From JBBQSN01 sp963825505 (GTDB taxonomy: Bacteria > Actinomycetota > Actinomycetes > Actinomycetales > CAWJMD01): a stretch of DNA of 64,000 nucleotides. The notes under the pieces were generated by a model that saw only the letters and a program-made list of their open reading frames with translations, was not told where the DNA came from and did not search any database. This document shows, piece after piece, positions 51,961-60,210 of this stretch (the first letter of the stretch is position 1; each line of letters opens with the position of its first letter). The stretch spans positions 251,139 through 315,138 of the forward strand of contig CAWGTL010000014.1 of assembly GCA_963825505.1 (NCBI GenBank), written 5' to 3'. A program made the position numbers and the translations under genes.

Positions 51961-52359
51961 ATGACCATGACCGACCCCATCGCGGACATGCTGACCCGTC
52001 TGAGGAACGCCAACTCGGCGTACCACGACGAGGTCTCCATGCCGTACAGCAAGCTGAAGTCTCGGATCGCCGAGATCCTCCAGGCCGAGGGCTACATCGC
52101 CGGCTGGAAGGTCGAGGACGCCGAGGTCGGCAAGACGCTGACGATCGACCTGAAGTTCGGCCCGAACCGGGAGCGCTCCATCGCGGGCGTGCGCCGGGTC
52201 TCGAAGCCGGGCCTGCGGGTCTACGCGAAGTCCACGAACCTGCCGCGCGTGCTCGGCGGCCTGGGCGTGGCGATCATCTCGACGTCGTCCGGCCTGCTCA
52301 CCGACAGGCAGGCCAACAAGCAGGGTGTGGGCGGGGAAGTCCTCGCCTACGTCTGGTAA
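51961..52359 (+). CDS. rpsH: 30S ribosomal protein S8
   Basis: A 132-residue S8, a central-domain 16S rRNA binder. It has MTDPIADMLTRLRNANSAYH, MPYSKLKSRIAEILQAEGYI and GLGVAIISTSSGLLTDRQA. The ATG at 51961 follows AAAGGAGCGCCCG; a second ATG 6 bp later is possible. The 115-bp spacer before it contains nothing that I recognise. Confidence 0.98.
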   Translation: MTMTDPIADMLTRLRNANSAYHDEVSMPYSKLKSRIAEILQAEGYIAGWKVEDAEVGKTLTIDLKFGPNRERSIAGVRRVSKPGLRVYAKSTNLPRVLGGLGVAIISTSSGLLTDRQANKQGVGGEVLAYVW

Positions 52360-52376
52360 CCGGAGGAGGTAAGCAC

Positions 52377-52916
52377 ATGAGCCGCATCGGCAGGCTCCCG
52401 GTGCCGGTCCCGTCCGGTGTCGAGGTGAGCATCAACGGCCGCGAGGTCACGGTGAAGGGTCCCAAGGGCACCCTGAACCACGTCGTCGCCGACCCCATCG
52501 AGGTCAGCAAGGGCGACGACGGCACCCTCGAGGTGAAGCGTCCGAACGACGAGCGCGAGTCGCGCTCGCTGCACGGACTGACCCGCTCGCTGATCGCGAA
52601 CATGGTCACCGGCGTCACGCAGGGCTACGAGAAGAAGCTCGAGATCGTGGGCACCGGGTACCGCGTCCTGGCCAAGGGCTCGAACCTGGAGTTCGCGCTC
52701 GGCTTCAGCCACCCGGTGGTCGTCAACGCCCCGGACGGCATCACGTTCACGGTCGAGGGCCCCACCCGGCTGTCGGTGCAGGGCATCGACAAGCAGCAGG
52801 TGGGCGAGGTCGCCGCGAACATCCGCAAGCTGCGCAAGCCCGACCCGTACAAGGGCAAGGGCGTCCGGTACGCCGGCGAGCAGATCCGCCGCAAGGTCGG
52901 GAAGGCAGGTAAGTGA
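52377..52916 (+). CDS. rplF: 50S ribosomal protein L6
   Basis: A 179-residue L6 near the factor-binding centre. Visible are MSRIGRLPVPVPSGVEVSIN, GYEKKLEIVGTGYRVLAKGS and RKPDPYKGKGVRYAGEQIRR. The ATG at 52377 is preceded by CGGAGGAGGTAAGCAC, one of the strongest ribosome binding sites in the cluster, so the longer frame upstream is not used. rplR overlaps the stop by one base. Confidence 0.98.
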   Translation: MSRIGRLPVPVPSGVEVSINGREVTVKGPKGTLNHVVADPIEVSKGDDGTLEVKRPNDERESRSLHGLTRSLIANMVTGVTQGYEKKLEIVGTGYRVLAKGSNLEFALGFSHPVVVNAPDGITFTVEGPTRLSVQGIDKQQVGEVAANIRKLRKPDPYKGKGVRYAGEQIRRKVGKAGK

Positions 52917-53287
52917 TGGCCATCGGAGTCAAGGGCAAGGGGCTCACCAAGTCCCGCCAGCGCCGTCACCTGCGCCTGCGCAAGAAGCTGGCCGGCACCG
53001 GTGCCCGTCCGCGCCTGGTGGTCAACCGCTCCACGCGGCACCTGTTCGTCCAGGTCGTCGACGACACCGTCGGCCGCACGATCGCCAGCGCCTCCACGAT
53101 GGAGGCCGACCTGCGCGCCGACGGCGGCGACAAGACCGCCAAGGCCAAGAAGGTCGGCGAGCTCGTGGCCGAGCGCGCCAAGGCGGCCGGCATCGACACC
53201 GTGGTCTTCGACCGCGGTGGCAACCGCTACCACGGCCGTGTGGCCGCCGTCGCCGAGGGGGCCCGCGAAGGCGGGCTCACCCTCTGA
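52916..53287 (+). CDS. rplR: 50S ribosomal protein L18
   Basis: A 123-residue L18, a 5S rRNA binder. It has KSRQRRHLRLRKKLAGTGAR, LFVQVVDDTVGRTIASASTM and FDRGGNRYHGRVAAVAEGAR. The ATG at 52916 overlaps the rplF stop by one base; the GTG 3 bp earlier is an alternative. rpsE follows after 33 bp. Confidence 0.97.
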   Translation: MAIGVKGKGLTKSRQRRHLRLRKKLAGTGARPRLVVNRSTRHLFVQVVDDTVGRTIASASTMEADLRADGGDKTAKAKKVGELVAERAKAAGIDTVVFDRGGNRYHGRVAAVAEGAREGGLTL

Positions 53288-53320
53288 CGGCCCGACCGAC
53301 CAAGAGATAGGGAACAGAAC

Positions 53321-53965
53321 ATGCCTGGACCCCAGCGCCGAGGTGCGGGAGCCACGAACGCCGGCCCCGCCGGCGGCAACGACCGCGACAACCGTCGGGG
53401 CGGCGGCCGCGACCGCGACAGCCGCGGCGGCCGCGACTCCGGCGACAAGAACCAGTACGTCGAGCGGGTCGTCACCATCAACCGCGTCGCCAAGGTCGTC
53501 AAGGGCGGCCGCCGGTTCAGCTTCACCGCGCTGGTCGTGGTGGGCGACGGCGACGGCACGGTCGGTGTCGGCTACGGCAAGGCCAAGGAGGTGCCCGCGG
53601 CGATCGCCAAGGGTGTCGAGGAGGCCAAGAAGAACTTCTTCAAGGTCCCCCGCATCCAGGGCACCATCCCGCACCCGATCCAGGGTGAGGCCGCTGCCGG
53701 CGTCGTCATGCTCAAGCCCGCCTCGCCCGGTACCGGCGTCATCGCCGGTGGCCCGGTGCGCGCCGTGCTCGAGTGCGCCGGCATCCACGACGTGCTGAGC
53801 AAGTCGCTCGGCTCGTCCAACGCCATCAACATCGTGCACGCGACGGTCGCGGCCCTGCAGGGTCTCGAGCGTCCCGAGTCGGTCGCGGCCCGCCGCGGCC
53901 TGCCGCTCGAGCACGTCGCCCCCGCCGCGCTGCTGCGCGCCCGGGCGGCCGGGATGGGTGCGTGA
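53321..53965 (+). CDS. rpsE: 30S ribosomal protein S5 with Gly/Arg/Asp-rich N-terminal extension
   Basis: A 214-residue S5. The normal dsRNA-binding-like and C-terminal domains start near residue 45 (YVERVVTINRVAKVVKGGRR, FTALVVVGDGDGTVGVGYGK). The first 45 residues are low-complexity RGG/RDR-type sequence, like a flexible RNA-binding tail. The ATG at 53321 is the only clear start. rpmD starts on the last base of the stop. Confidence 0.97.
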   Translation: MPGPQRRGAGATNAGPAGGNDRDNRRGGGRDRDSRGGRDSGDKNQYVERVVTINRVAKVVKGGRRFSFTALVVVGDGDGTVGVGYGKAKEVPAAIAKGVEEAKKNFFKVPRIQGTIPHPIQGEAAAGVVMLKPASPGTGVIAGGPVRAVLECAGIHDVLSKSLGSSNAINIVHATVAALQGLERPESVAARRGLPLEHVAPAALLRARAAGMGA

Positions 53966-54147
53966 TGGCACGACTGAAGGTGACCCAGACCCGCTCGGAG
54001 ATCGGCGGGAAGCAGAACCAGCGCGACACCCTGCGCAGCCTCGGGCTGAAGCGCATCGGTGACGTGGTGGTCAAGGAGGACCGTCCCGAGATCCGCGGGA
54101 TGGTCAGGACGGTCCGCCACCTGGTGGTCGTCGAGGAGGTCGACTGA
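53965..54147 (+). CDS. rpmD: 50S ribosomal protein L30
   Basis: A 60-residue L30 of normal length: LKVTQTRSEIGGKQNQRDTL, then GLKRIGDVVVKEDRPEIRGM. The ATG at 53965 overlaps the rpsE stop; the GTG 3 bp earlier is an alternative. The frame open upstream of it lies within rpsE. rplO starts 2 bp after its stop. Confidence 0.97.
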   Translation: MARLKVTQTRSEIGGKQNQRDTLRSLGLKRIGDVVVKEDRPEIRGMVRTVRHLVVVEEVD

Positions 54148-54149
54148 TC

Positions 54150-54653
54150 ATGGCGACGAAGAAGACCGCCGCCCCCCAGAAGGCGGCGCAGAAGGCCGAG
54201 ACCACCGAGGGCCACGCCCTCAAGGTCCACCACCTGCGTCCGGCCCCCGGTGCCCGCACCGCCAAGACCCGCGTGGGTCGCGGTGAGGGCAGCAAGGGCA
54301 AGACCGCCGGTCGCGGCACCAAGGGCACCAGCGCCCGCTACCAGGTGCCCGAGCGGTTCGAGGGCGGCCAGACCCCGCTGCACATGCGGCTGCCGAAGCT
54401 GCGCGGGTTCAAGAACCCGTTCCGCACCGAGTACCAGGTCGTGAACCTGGACCGGCTCGGCGAGCTGTTCCCCGACGGCGGCACGGTCGGCGTGGCCGAC
54501 CTGGTCGCCAAGGGCGCCGTCCGCAAGGGCGAGAAGGTCAAGGTGCTCGGCACCGGCGACATCTCGGTCAAGGTCGACGTCACCGCGGACAAGTTCTCGG
54601 CCTCGGCCAAGGACAAGATCGCGGCGGCCGGCGGCTCCACGACCGAGCTCTGA
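54150..54653 (+). CDS. rplO: 50S ribosomal protein L15
   Basis: A 167-residue L15. The core has KVHHLRPAPGARTAKTRVGR, GKTAGRGTKGTSARYQVPER and LHMRLPKLRGFKNPFRTEYQ. About 25 extra N-terminal residues (ATKKTAAPQKAAQKAETTEG) form a Lys/Ala-rich tail. It is the last r-protein gene before the secY gap. Confidence 0.97.
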   Translation: MATKKTAAPQKAAQKAETTEGHALKVHHLRPAPGARTAKTRVGRGEGSKGKTAGRGTKGTSARYQVPERFEGGQTPLHMRLPKLRGFKNPFRTEYQVVNLDRLGELFPDGGTVGVADLVAKGAVRKGEKVKVLGTGDISVKVDVTADKFSASAKDKIAAAGGSTTEL

Positions 54654-54692
54654 CCTACCCCCAAGGCTGAAGGGCCGTACCCGGCCTGGCAG

Positions 54693-54759
54693 CCCGAGGC
54701 CCGGACCGCTCTCTCGACTGGCTTCGCCTGAGGTCTTCGAGAGCGATCCGGGCCTCGGG
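54693..54759 (+). terminator. Long hairpin in the rplO-secY gap
   Basis: CCCGAGGCCCGGA (54693-54705) pairs perfectly with TCCGGGCCTCGGG (54747-54759). After a small internal loop, GCTCTC (54708-54713) pairs with GAGAGC (54739-54744). No U-run follows. It separates the spc genes from secY-adk-map and could be a terminator or processing site. Confidence 0.75.
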
Positions 54760-54975
54760 CACCTCCGCCCACCCGGGTGCCTGGTCACCCGTCGTGAGGT
54801 GACGGGACGGACCGGGGCCGTTCGAAGGCATCCAGCGAAGCAGCCGAGAACGGGCCCGGGACGGGCCCGGCACCGGTACCCGGCGCAGGCACCCGGTCGC
54901 GGGGCCGGACCGGGGTAAGGTCTTCGAGGCAACCCGAGGCTCGCGACAGCCGGCCCGTCCAGGAGGACACAACTC
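54760..54975 (+). other. Remainder of the rplO-secY gap
   Basis: No gene is visible. TAAGGT (54916-54921) may be a secY -10 hexamer; its -35 is poor. CCAGGAGG before the GTG at 54976 is a clear ribosome binding site. CCCGTC and GACGGG near 54787-54807 can form a small hairpin. Confidence 0.4.
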
Positions 54976-56298
54976 GTGCTCAGCGCATTCGTGCGGGCGT
55001 TCAAGACGCCCGACCTGCGGCGAAAGCTGCTCTTCAGCCTCGCCATCATGGCGCTGTTCCGGCTCGGCTCGTTCGTCCCGACGCCGGGCGTCGACTACGG
55101 CAACGTGCAGACCTGCCTGGACCCGGCGCAGTCGGGGGAGTCCAACGACCTGCTCGGCCTGGTGAACCTGTTCTCCGGCGGCGCGCTGCTGCAGCTGTCG
55201 GCGTTCGCGCTCGGGATCATGCCGTACATCACCGCCAGCATCATCGTGCAGCTGCTGACCGTCGTGATCCCGCGGTTCGAGACCCTCAAGAAGGAGGGTC
55301 AGTCCGGCACGTCGAAGCTGACGCAGTACACCCGGTACCTCACCATCGGCCTGGCGATCCTGCAGTCGACCACCTACGTGGCGGTGGCCCGCTCGGGCAA
55401 CCTGTTCCCGAACTGCTCGGTGCCGATCATCCCGGACGACTCCCTGGTCGTGATCGGGCTGATGGTGCTGACGATGACCGCCGGCTGCGGCCTGATCATG
55501 TGGATGGGCGAGCTCATCACCGAGCGCGGCATCGGCAACGGCATGTCGCTGCTGATCTTCACCTCGATCGCGGCCGGCTTCCCCGGCTCGCTGTGGGCGA
55601 TCGGGCAGGACGACAACCTGGGCTACGGCGTGATGGCGCTGGTCATCGCGATCGGCCTGGTCATCGTCGCGATGGTCATCTTCGTCGAGCAGTCCCAGCG
55701 CCGGGTCCCGGTCCAGTACGCCAAGAAGATGGTCGGCCGGCGCATGTACGGCGGCTCCAGCACGTACATCCCCATGAAGGTCAACATGGCCGGCGTCATC
55801 CCGGTCATCTTCGCCTCGTCGCTGCTGTACCTGCCGGCGCTGGTGGCGCAGTTCAACGCGCCCGCCCCGGGCGAGGTCCCGGCCGGCTGGGTCACCTGGA
55901 TCCAGGACACGCTGACCCGCGGCGACCACCCGCTCTACATCGCGCTGTACTTCGCCCTGATCGTGTTCTTCACGTACTTCTACGTCGCCATCACGTTCAA
56001 CCCGGACGAGGTGGCCGACAACATCAAGCGCGTGGGCGGCTTCATCCCCGGGATCCGGGCGGGACGGCCGACCGCCGAGTACCTGGACTACATCCTGTCC
56101 CGGATCACCCTGCCGGGAGCGCTGTACCTGGGAATCGTCGCCCTCATCCCGCTCGTCGCCCTGGTCCTGGTCAACGCGAACCAGAACTTCCCCTTCGGCG
56201 GCACCTCGATCCTCATCATCGTGGGCGTGGGTCTGGAGACGGTGAAGCAGATCGAGTCCCAGCTGCAGCAGCGGCACTACGAAGGGTTCCTGCGCTGA
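54976..56298 (+). CDS. secY: Preprotein translocase subunit SecY
   Basis: A 440-residue, ten-helix channel protein of the Sec translocon. It begins VLSAFVRAFKTPDLRRKLLF and has the family motifs GIMPYITASIIVQLL, GERGIGNGMSLLIF-like in ITERGIGNGMSLLIF, and RAGRPTAEYLDYILSRITLP. The GTG at 54976 follows CCAGGAGGACACAACTC. adk starts on the last base of its TGA. SecE is encoded at 7909. Confidence 0.98.
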   Translation: MLSAFVRAFKTPDLRRKLLFSLAIMALFRLGSFVPTPGVDYGNVQTCLDPAQSGESNDLLGLVNLFSGGALLQLSAFALGIMPYITASIIVQLLTVVIPRFETLKKEGQSGTSKLTQYTRYLTIGLAILQSTTYVAVARSGNLFPNCSVPIIPDDSLVVIGLMVLTMTAGCGLIMWMGELITERGIGNGMSLLIFTSIAAGFPGSLWAIGQDDNLGYGVMALVIAIGLVIVAMVIFVEQSQRRVPVQYAKKMVGRRMYGGSSTYIPMKVNMAGVIPVIFASSLLYLPALVAQFNAPAPGEVPAGWVTWIQDTLTRGDHPLYIALYFALIVFFTYFYVAITFNPDEVADNIKRVGGFIPGIRAGRPTAEYLDYILSRITLPGALYLGIVALIPLVALVLVNANQNFPFGGTSILIIVGVGLETVKQIESQLQQRHYEGFLR

Positions 56299-56891
56299 TG
56301 CGCCTCCTCATCCTCGGTCCGCCCGGCGCGGGCAAGGGCACCCAGGCCAAGCAGATCGCCGAGCACTTCGGCATCCCGGCCATCTCCACCGGCGACATCT
56401 TCCGGGCCAACGTGCGCGACGAGACCCCGCTCGGGCTCGAGGTGAAGGCGGTCATGGACGCCGGCGAGTACGTTCCGGACGAGCTGACCAACCGGCTGGT
56501 GCGCGACCGCCTGGCCGAGCCGGACGCCGAGCAGGGCTTCCTGCTGGACGGCTACCCGCGCACCGCGGCCCAGGTCGACGAGCTCGACGCCATCCTCGAG
56601 GAGCAGGGCCACCCGCTCCAGCACGTGCTCGAGCTGACCGTCGACACCGAGGAGGTCGTCGGCCGGCTGCTGAGGCGGGCCGAGACCGACGGCCGCAGCG
56701 ACGACACCGAGGACGTCATCCGCACGCGGCAGCAGGTGTACGCCGAGCAGACCGCGCCCCTCGTCGACACCTACCGCGACCGCGGGCTGCTGGTGCAGGT
56801 CGACGGCATGGGCGAGGTCTCCGAGGTCTCCGAGCGCGTGTTCGCCGCGCTCGAGGCGCGCGAGCCCGGCGCCACGTCGGCCACCGCCTGA
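56298..56891 (+). CDS. adk: Adenylate kinase
   Basis: A 197-residue enzyme (ATP + AMP to 2 ADP). The P-loop GPPGAGKG lies at residues 7-14. AMP-binding ISTGDIFRANVRDETPLGLE and DGYPRTAAQVDELDAIL follow. The LID domain is the short form (RRAETDGRSDD), usual in actinobacteria. The ATG overlaps the secY stop by one base. map follows after 37 bp. Confidence 0.97.
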   Translation: MRLLILGPPGAGKGTQAKQIAEHFGIPAISTGDIFRANVRDETPLGLEVKAVMDAGEYVPDELTNRLVRDRLAEPDAEQGFLLDGYPRTAAQVDELDAILEEQGHPLQHVLELTVDTEEVVGRLLRRAETDGRSDDTEDVIRTRQQVYAEQTAPLVDTYRDRGLLVQVDGMGEVSEVSERVFAALEAREPGATSATA

Positions 56892-56928
56892 GCCGGCCGG
56901 CACCGGCAGGAGAGGCAGAAGAGGCGCC

Positions 56929-57768
56929 GTGTTCGGCCGCGACCGGATCGAGTACAAGACCGTCGAGCAGGTCCGGGTGATGCGTCGCGCCGGGCTGGTC
57001 GTCGCCGACGCCCTGGACGCCGCGCAGGCGGCCGCCGTCGCCGGTGCCACCACCGCCGCGGTCGACGCCGCCGCCCGCGCGGTCATCGAGGCCGCCGGTG
57101 CCACCTCGAACTTCCTCGGCTACGGCCACCCGCCGTTCCCCGCCGTCACCTGCGTCTCGGTGAACGACGAGGTCGTGCACGGCGTCCCGGGCCCACGCGT
57201 CCTCGCCGACGGCGACCTGGTCTCCATCGACTGCGGCGCGGTCGTCGCCGACGACGCCGGCACCGGCTGGCACGGTGACGCCGCCGTCACCGTCGTGGTC
57301 GGGGGCCTGCAGGGCGCCGACCCGCTGGACGTCGAGCTGTCCGCCACCACCGAGGCCTCGCTGTGGGCGGGCGTCGCCGCGCTGGCGGGCGCCCGGCACC
57401 TGGGCGAGGTCGGCGCCGCGGTCGAGGACGTCGTGGGAGACCGGTTCGGCATCCTGGACGGCTACACCGGGCACGGCATCGGCACCGCCATGCACCAGCC
57501 GCCCGAGGTGCTCAACCACCGCACCCGCGACAGGGGCCCGAAGGTGCGTCCCGGGCTGGTGGTGGCGATCGAGCCGATGTGCGTGCGCGGCTCCGGCGAC
57601 TCCGACCTGGCCCCGGACGGCTGGACCGTGGTGTCCGCCGACGGCGCCCGCGGGGCGCACTGGGAGCACACCGTGGCCGTGCACGAGGGCGGCATCTGGG
57701 TGCTCACCGCCCGCGACGGCGGCACGGCCGGCCTGGCCCCGCTCGGGGTCGTCCCCGTCCCGCTCTGA
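56929..57768 (+). CDS. map: Methionine aminopeptidase type I
   Basis: A 279-residue metallopeptidase that removes N-terminal Met. All five metal ligands can be assigned: Asp about 101 (SIDCGAV), Asp 117 (WHGDAAV), His 182 (GHGIGT), Glu 215 (AIEPM) and Glu 246 (WEHTVAV). His 84 in VVHG is the substrate-binding residue. GTG start after CAGAAGAGGCGCC. Last gene of secY-adk-map. Confidence 0.96.
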   Translation: MFGRDRIEYKTVEQVRVMRRAGLVVADALDAAQAAAVAGATTAAVDAAARAVIEAAGATSNFLGYGHPPFPAVTCVSVNDEVVHGVPGPRVLADGDLVSIDCGAVVADDAGTGWHGDAAVTVVVGGLQGADPLDVELSATTEASLWAGVAALAGARHLGEVGAAVEDVVGDRFGILDGYTGHGIGTAMHQPPEVLNHRTRDRGPKVRPGLVVAIEPMCVRGSGDSDLAPDGWTVVSADGARGAHWEHTVAVHEGGIWVLTARDGGTAGLAPLGVVPVPL

Positions 57769-57777
57769 GCGCGACGA

Positions 57778-57808
57778 TTTCGTGCTCCGCGGGGGGATGA
57801 CGTAGACT
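57778..57808 (+). promoter_or_regulatory. Promoter of the infA-alpha operon
   Basis: TTTCGT (57778-57783) and TAGACT (57803-57808) with a 19-bp spacer. A start near 57815 gives a leader of about 184 nt before infA. I see no known regulatory RNA in this leader, only short GC-rich inverted repeats. Confidence 0.55.
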
Positions 57809-57998
57809 CGTCCATCGGTCCACGAGCACCTACGTCCTGCATCGTGCCCCGCGGCTGGTTCGGCGCGGCAGGGCGGCTGTCACACGTGTTCCACCGGTGC
57901 TGCTGGTCAACTCCTGGCACCACGGTCCGACCCACCACGCCCACGCGGGCACGGTGGATGCGTCACGAGAAGAAGTCAGCGAAGAGTTAGCGGAGGAC

Positions 57999-58220
57999 AT
58001 GGCCAAGAAGGACGGCGTCATCGAGATCGAGGGCAGCGTGGTGGAGGCACTCCCGAACGCGATGTTCCGGGTCGAGCTGTCCAACGGGCACAAGGTCCTC
58101 GCGCACATCTCGGGCAAGATGCGCCAGCACTACATCCGGATCCTCCCCGAGGACCGCGTGGTGGTGGAGCTCAGCCCCTACGACCTCACCCGCGGCCGCA
58201 TCGTCTACCGCTACAAGTAA
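57999..58220 (+). CDS. infA: Translation initiation factor IF-1
   Basis: A 73-residue OB-fold factor that occupies the ribosomal A site during initiation. The sequence MAKKDGVIEIEGSVVEALPN through LTRGRIVYRYK is typical and full length. The ATG at 57999 follows AGCGGAGGAC. The open frame upstream is leader. rpmJ follows after 16 bp. Confidence 0.98.
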   Translation: MAKKDGVIEIEGSVVEALPNAMFRVELSNGHKVLAHISGKMRQHYIRILPEDRVVVELSPYDLTRGRIVYRYK

Positions 58221-58236
58221 CAGGGACTCCACCGCC

Positions 58237-58350
58237 ATGAAGGTTCAGCCCAGCGTCAAGAAGATCTGCGACAAGTGCAAGGTGATCCGCCGCAACGGCC
58301 GGGTCATGGTGATCTGCGAGAACCTGCGCCACAAGCAGCGCCAGGGCTGA
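58237..58350 (+). CDS. rpmJ: 50S ribosomal protein L36 (zinc form)
   Basis: A 37-residue L36 starting at the ATG at 58237 (MKVQPSVKKICDKCKVI) and ending at the TGA at 58350. Zinc ligands are Cys 11, Cys 14, Cys 27 and His 32 (CDKC, then ICENLRH). It lies between infA and rpsM, its standard place. It is so short that it can easily be missed. Confidence 0.97.
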   Translation: MKVQPSVKKICDKCKVIRRNGRVMVICENLRHKQRQG

Positions 58351-58521
58351 TCACCCGCACCGCAGCAGCACCACCCCCACCGCAGCACCCGACCCCCGAG
58401 CGCCAGCTCGGGACGCCACCCCCGGCCCGGAGGCCGGGGACCAGGCCCGCCGCTCAGCCGGCAGCCCGGACCGGTGCCGCACCAGACCTCCGGAGAAGCA
58501 CACAGGAGACAGCCACACCCG

Positions 58522-58902
58522 ATGGCACGCATCGTCGGCGTCGACCTCCCCCGCGACAAGCGGCTCGAGGTGGCGCTCACCTACATCTTCGGCATCGGCC
58601 GGACCCGCGCGCAGCAGGCGCTCGCGGCCACCGGCGTCAGCCCGGACCTCCGCGTCAAGGACATGGGCGACGCCGAGCAGGTCGCACTGCGCGACTACAT
58701 CGAGGAGAACTTCAAGGTCGAGGGCGACCTGCGCCGCGAGGTGGCCGCCGACATCCGCCGCAAGGTGGAGATCGGCTGCTACGAGGGCCTGCGCCACCGT
58801 CGTGGCCTGCCCGTCCGGGGCCAGCGCACCAAGACCAACGCCCGGACCCGCAAGGGCCCGAAGCGCACCGTCGCCGGCAAGAAGAAGGCCGCGCGCAAGT
58901 AA
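58522..58902 (+). CDS. rpsM: 30S ribosomal protein S13
   Basis: A 126-residue S13 in the 30S head, contacting tRNA and L5. It has GVDLPRDKRLEVALTYIFGI, GCYEGLRHRRGLPVRGQRTK and TRKGPKRTVAGKKKAARK. The ATG at 58522 follows CACAGGAGACAGCCACACCC. The 171-bp spacer before it contains no structure I can name. rpsK follows after 103 bp. Confidence 0.98.
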   Translation: MARIVGVDLPRDKRLEVALTYIFGIGRTRAQQALAATGVSPDLRVKDMGDAEQVALRDYIEENFKVEGDLRREVAADIRRKVEIGCYEGLRHRRGLPVRGQRTKTNARTRKGPKRTVAGKKKAARK

Positions 58903-59005
58903 GTCATCTCAGGTCGCGTGAGACAGACCGAACGCGCCCACCCTTCCCGCCCGACACCGGCAGCGCCGGCCCGGGCACCCCGGATCCTCAGGAGAGAACC
59001 AGCCC

Positions 59006-59413
59006 ATGCCCCCCAAGAGCCGCACGGCTTCCGGAGCACGTCGCCCGCGCCGCAAGGAGAAGAAGAACGTCTCCCACGGCCAGGCGCACATCAAGAGCAC
59101 GTTCAACAACACCATCGTCTCGATCACCGACCCCAGCGGTGCGGTGATCTCGTGGGCCTCCGCCGGCCAGGTCGGCTTCAAGGGCTCGCGCAAGTCCACG
59201 CCGTTCGCCGCGCAGATGGCTGCGGAGGCCGCCGCGCGTCGTGCCCAGGAGCACGGCATGCGCAAGGTCGACGTCTTCGTCAAGGGTCCGGGCTCCGGCC
59301 GCGAGACCGCCATCCGCTCGCTGCAGGCCACGGGCCTGGAGGTCGGCTCCATCCAGGACGTCACCCCCAGCCCGCACAACGGCTGCCGCCCGCCCAAGCG
59401 TCGCCGCGTCTGA
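59006..59413 (+). CDS. rpsK: 30S ribosomal protein S11
   Basis: A 135-residue S11 with a Lys/Arg-rich N-terminus (MPPKSRTASGARRPRRKEKK), the core HIKSTFNNTIVSITDPSGAV, and SPHNGCRPPKRRRV at the end. The ATG at 59006 lies after GGAGAGAACCAGCCC. rpsD follows after 31 bp. Confidence 0.98.
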   Translation: MPPKSRTASGARRPRRKEKKNVSHGQAHIKSTFNNTIVSITDPSGAVISWASAGQVGFKGSRKSTPFAAQMAAEAAARRAQEHGMRKVDVFVKGPGSGRETAIRSLQATGLEVGSIQDVTPSPHNGCRPPKRRRV

Positions 59414-59444
59414 CCGCGCCTGACGAGAAGAAGGAGAACCCGAC

Positions 59445-60071
59445 ATGGCGCGATACACCGGTGCCGACTGCAAGCGCTGCCGCCGCGAGAAGGTCAAGCT
59501 GTACCTCAAGGGCAGCAAGTGCGACTCGCCGAAGTGCCCCATCGAGATCCGTCCGTACCCGCCGGGTGAGCACGGCCGCGCGCGCACCAAGGAGAGCGAG
59601 TACCTCCTGCAGATGCGCGAGAAGCAGAAGTGCGCCCGCATCTACGGCGTCCTGGAGAAGCAGTTCCGGGGCTACTACGAGGAGGCGAACCGCCGCTCGG
59701 GCAAGACCGGCGAGAACCTGCTCCGCATCCTGGAGTCCCGTCTGGACAACGTGGTCTACCGCTCCGGCCTGGCGCCGTCGCGCGACGCCGCCCGCCAGCT
59801 CGTGCGGCACGGCCACATCCGGGTGAACGACCACAAGGTCGACATCCCCAGCTACCGGGTCAGCGACAACGACATCGTCACCGTCCGGGAGAAGTCCTGG
59901 GAGATGACCCCGTTCGTCATCGCGCGCGCCCAGGCCGGCGAGCGCACCGTCCCGGCGTGGCTCGAGGTCCAGTCCGACAAGATGCGGATCCTCGTGCACG
60001 CCCTCCCGGCCCGCGAGGTCATCGACACCGCGGTCCAGGAGCAGCTGATCGTCGAGCTCTACTCGAAGTAG
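59445..60071 (+). CDS. rpsD: 30S ribosomal protein S4 (zinc form)
   Basis: A 208-residue S4. The N-terminal zinc site is present (DCKRCRREK, then SKCDSPKCPIE). The S4 RNA-binding domain reads ESRLDNVVYRSGLAPSRDAA. It is one of three zinc-dependent r-proteins in the window, with L36 and S14. A hairpin separates it from rpoA. Confidence 0.97.
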   Translation: MARYTGADCKRCRREKVKLYLKGSKCDSPKCPIEIRPYPPGEHGRARTKESEYLLQMREKQKCARIYGVLEKQFRGYYEEANRRSGKTGENLLRILESRLDNVVYRSGLAPSRDAARQLVRHGHIRVNDHKVDIPSYRVSDNDIVTVREKSWEMTPFVIARAQAGERTVPAWLEVQSDKMRILVHALPAREVIDTAVQEQLIVELYSK

Positions 60072-60072
60072 G

Positions 60073-60091
60073 CACGGGGCTCCGCCCCGTG
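60073..60091 (+). terminator. Hairpin after rpsD
   Basis: CACGGGGC (60073-60080) pairs with GCCCCGTG (60084-60091) around TCC, followed by TT. The loop and adjoining GGGGC-TCC-GCCCC core is the same as in the two hairpins behind tuf. rpoA follows about 120 bp later and may rely on read-through. Confidence 0.75.
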
Positions 60092-60210
60092 TTCCCCGGG
60101 AGGCGCGGTCGGGCTCGCGCCCGGCTGCCCTCCCACCCCGACGCGAGCAGACAGACGCCGCGTCGGTTGCCAGGGTCAAATAGCGGGCCCTGCCAGGAAA
60201 GGAACACACC

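Noticed and set aside
52298..52618. Small antisense frame across the rpsH-rplF junction
   Set aside because: No ribosome binding site, biased composition, and it would overlap the strong rplF ribosome binding site on the other strand.
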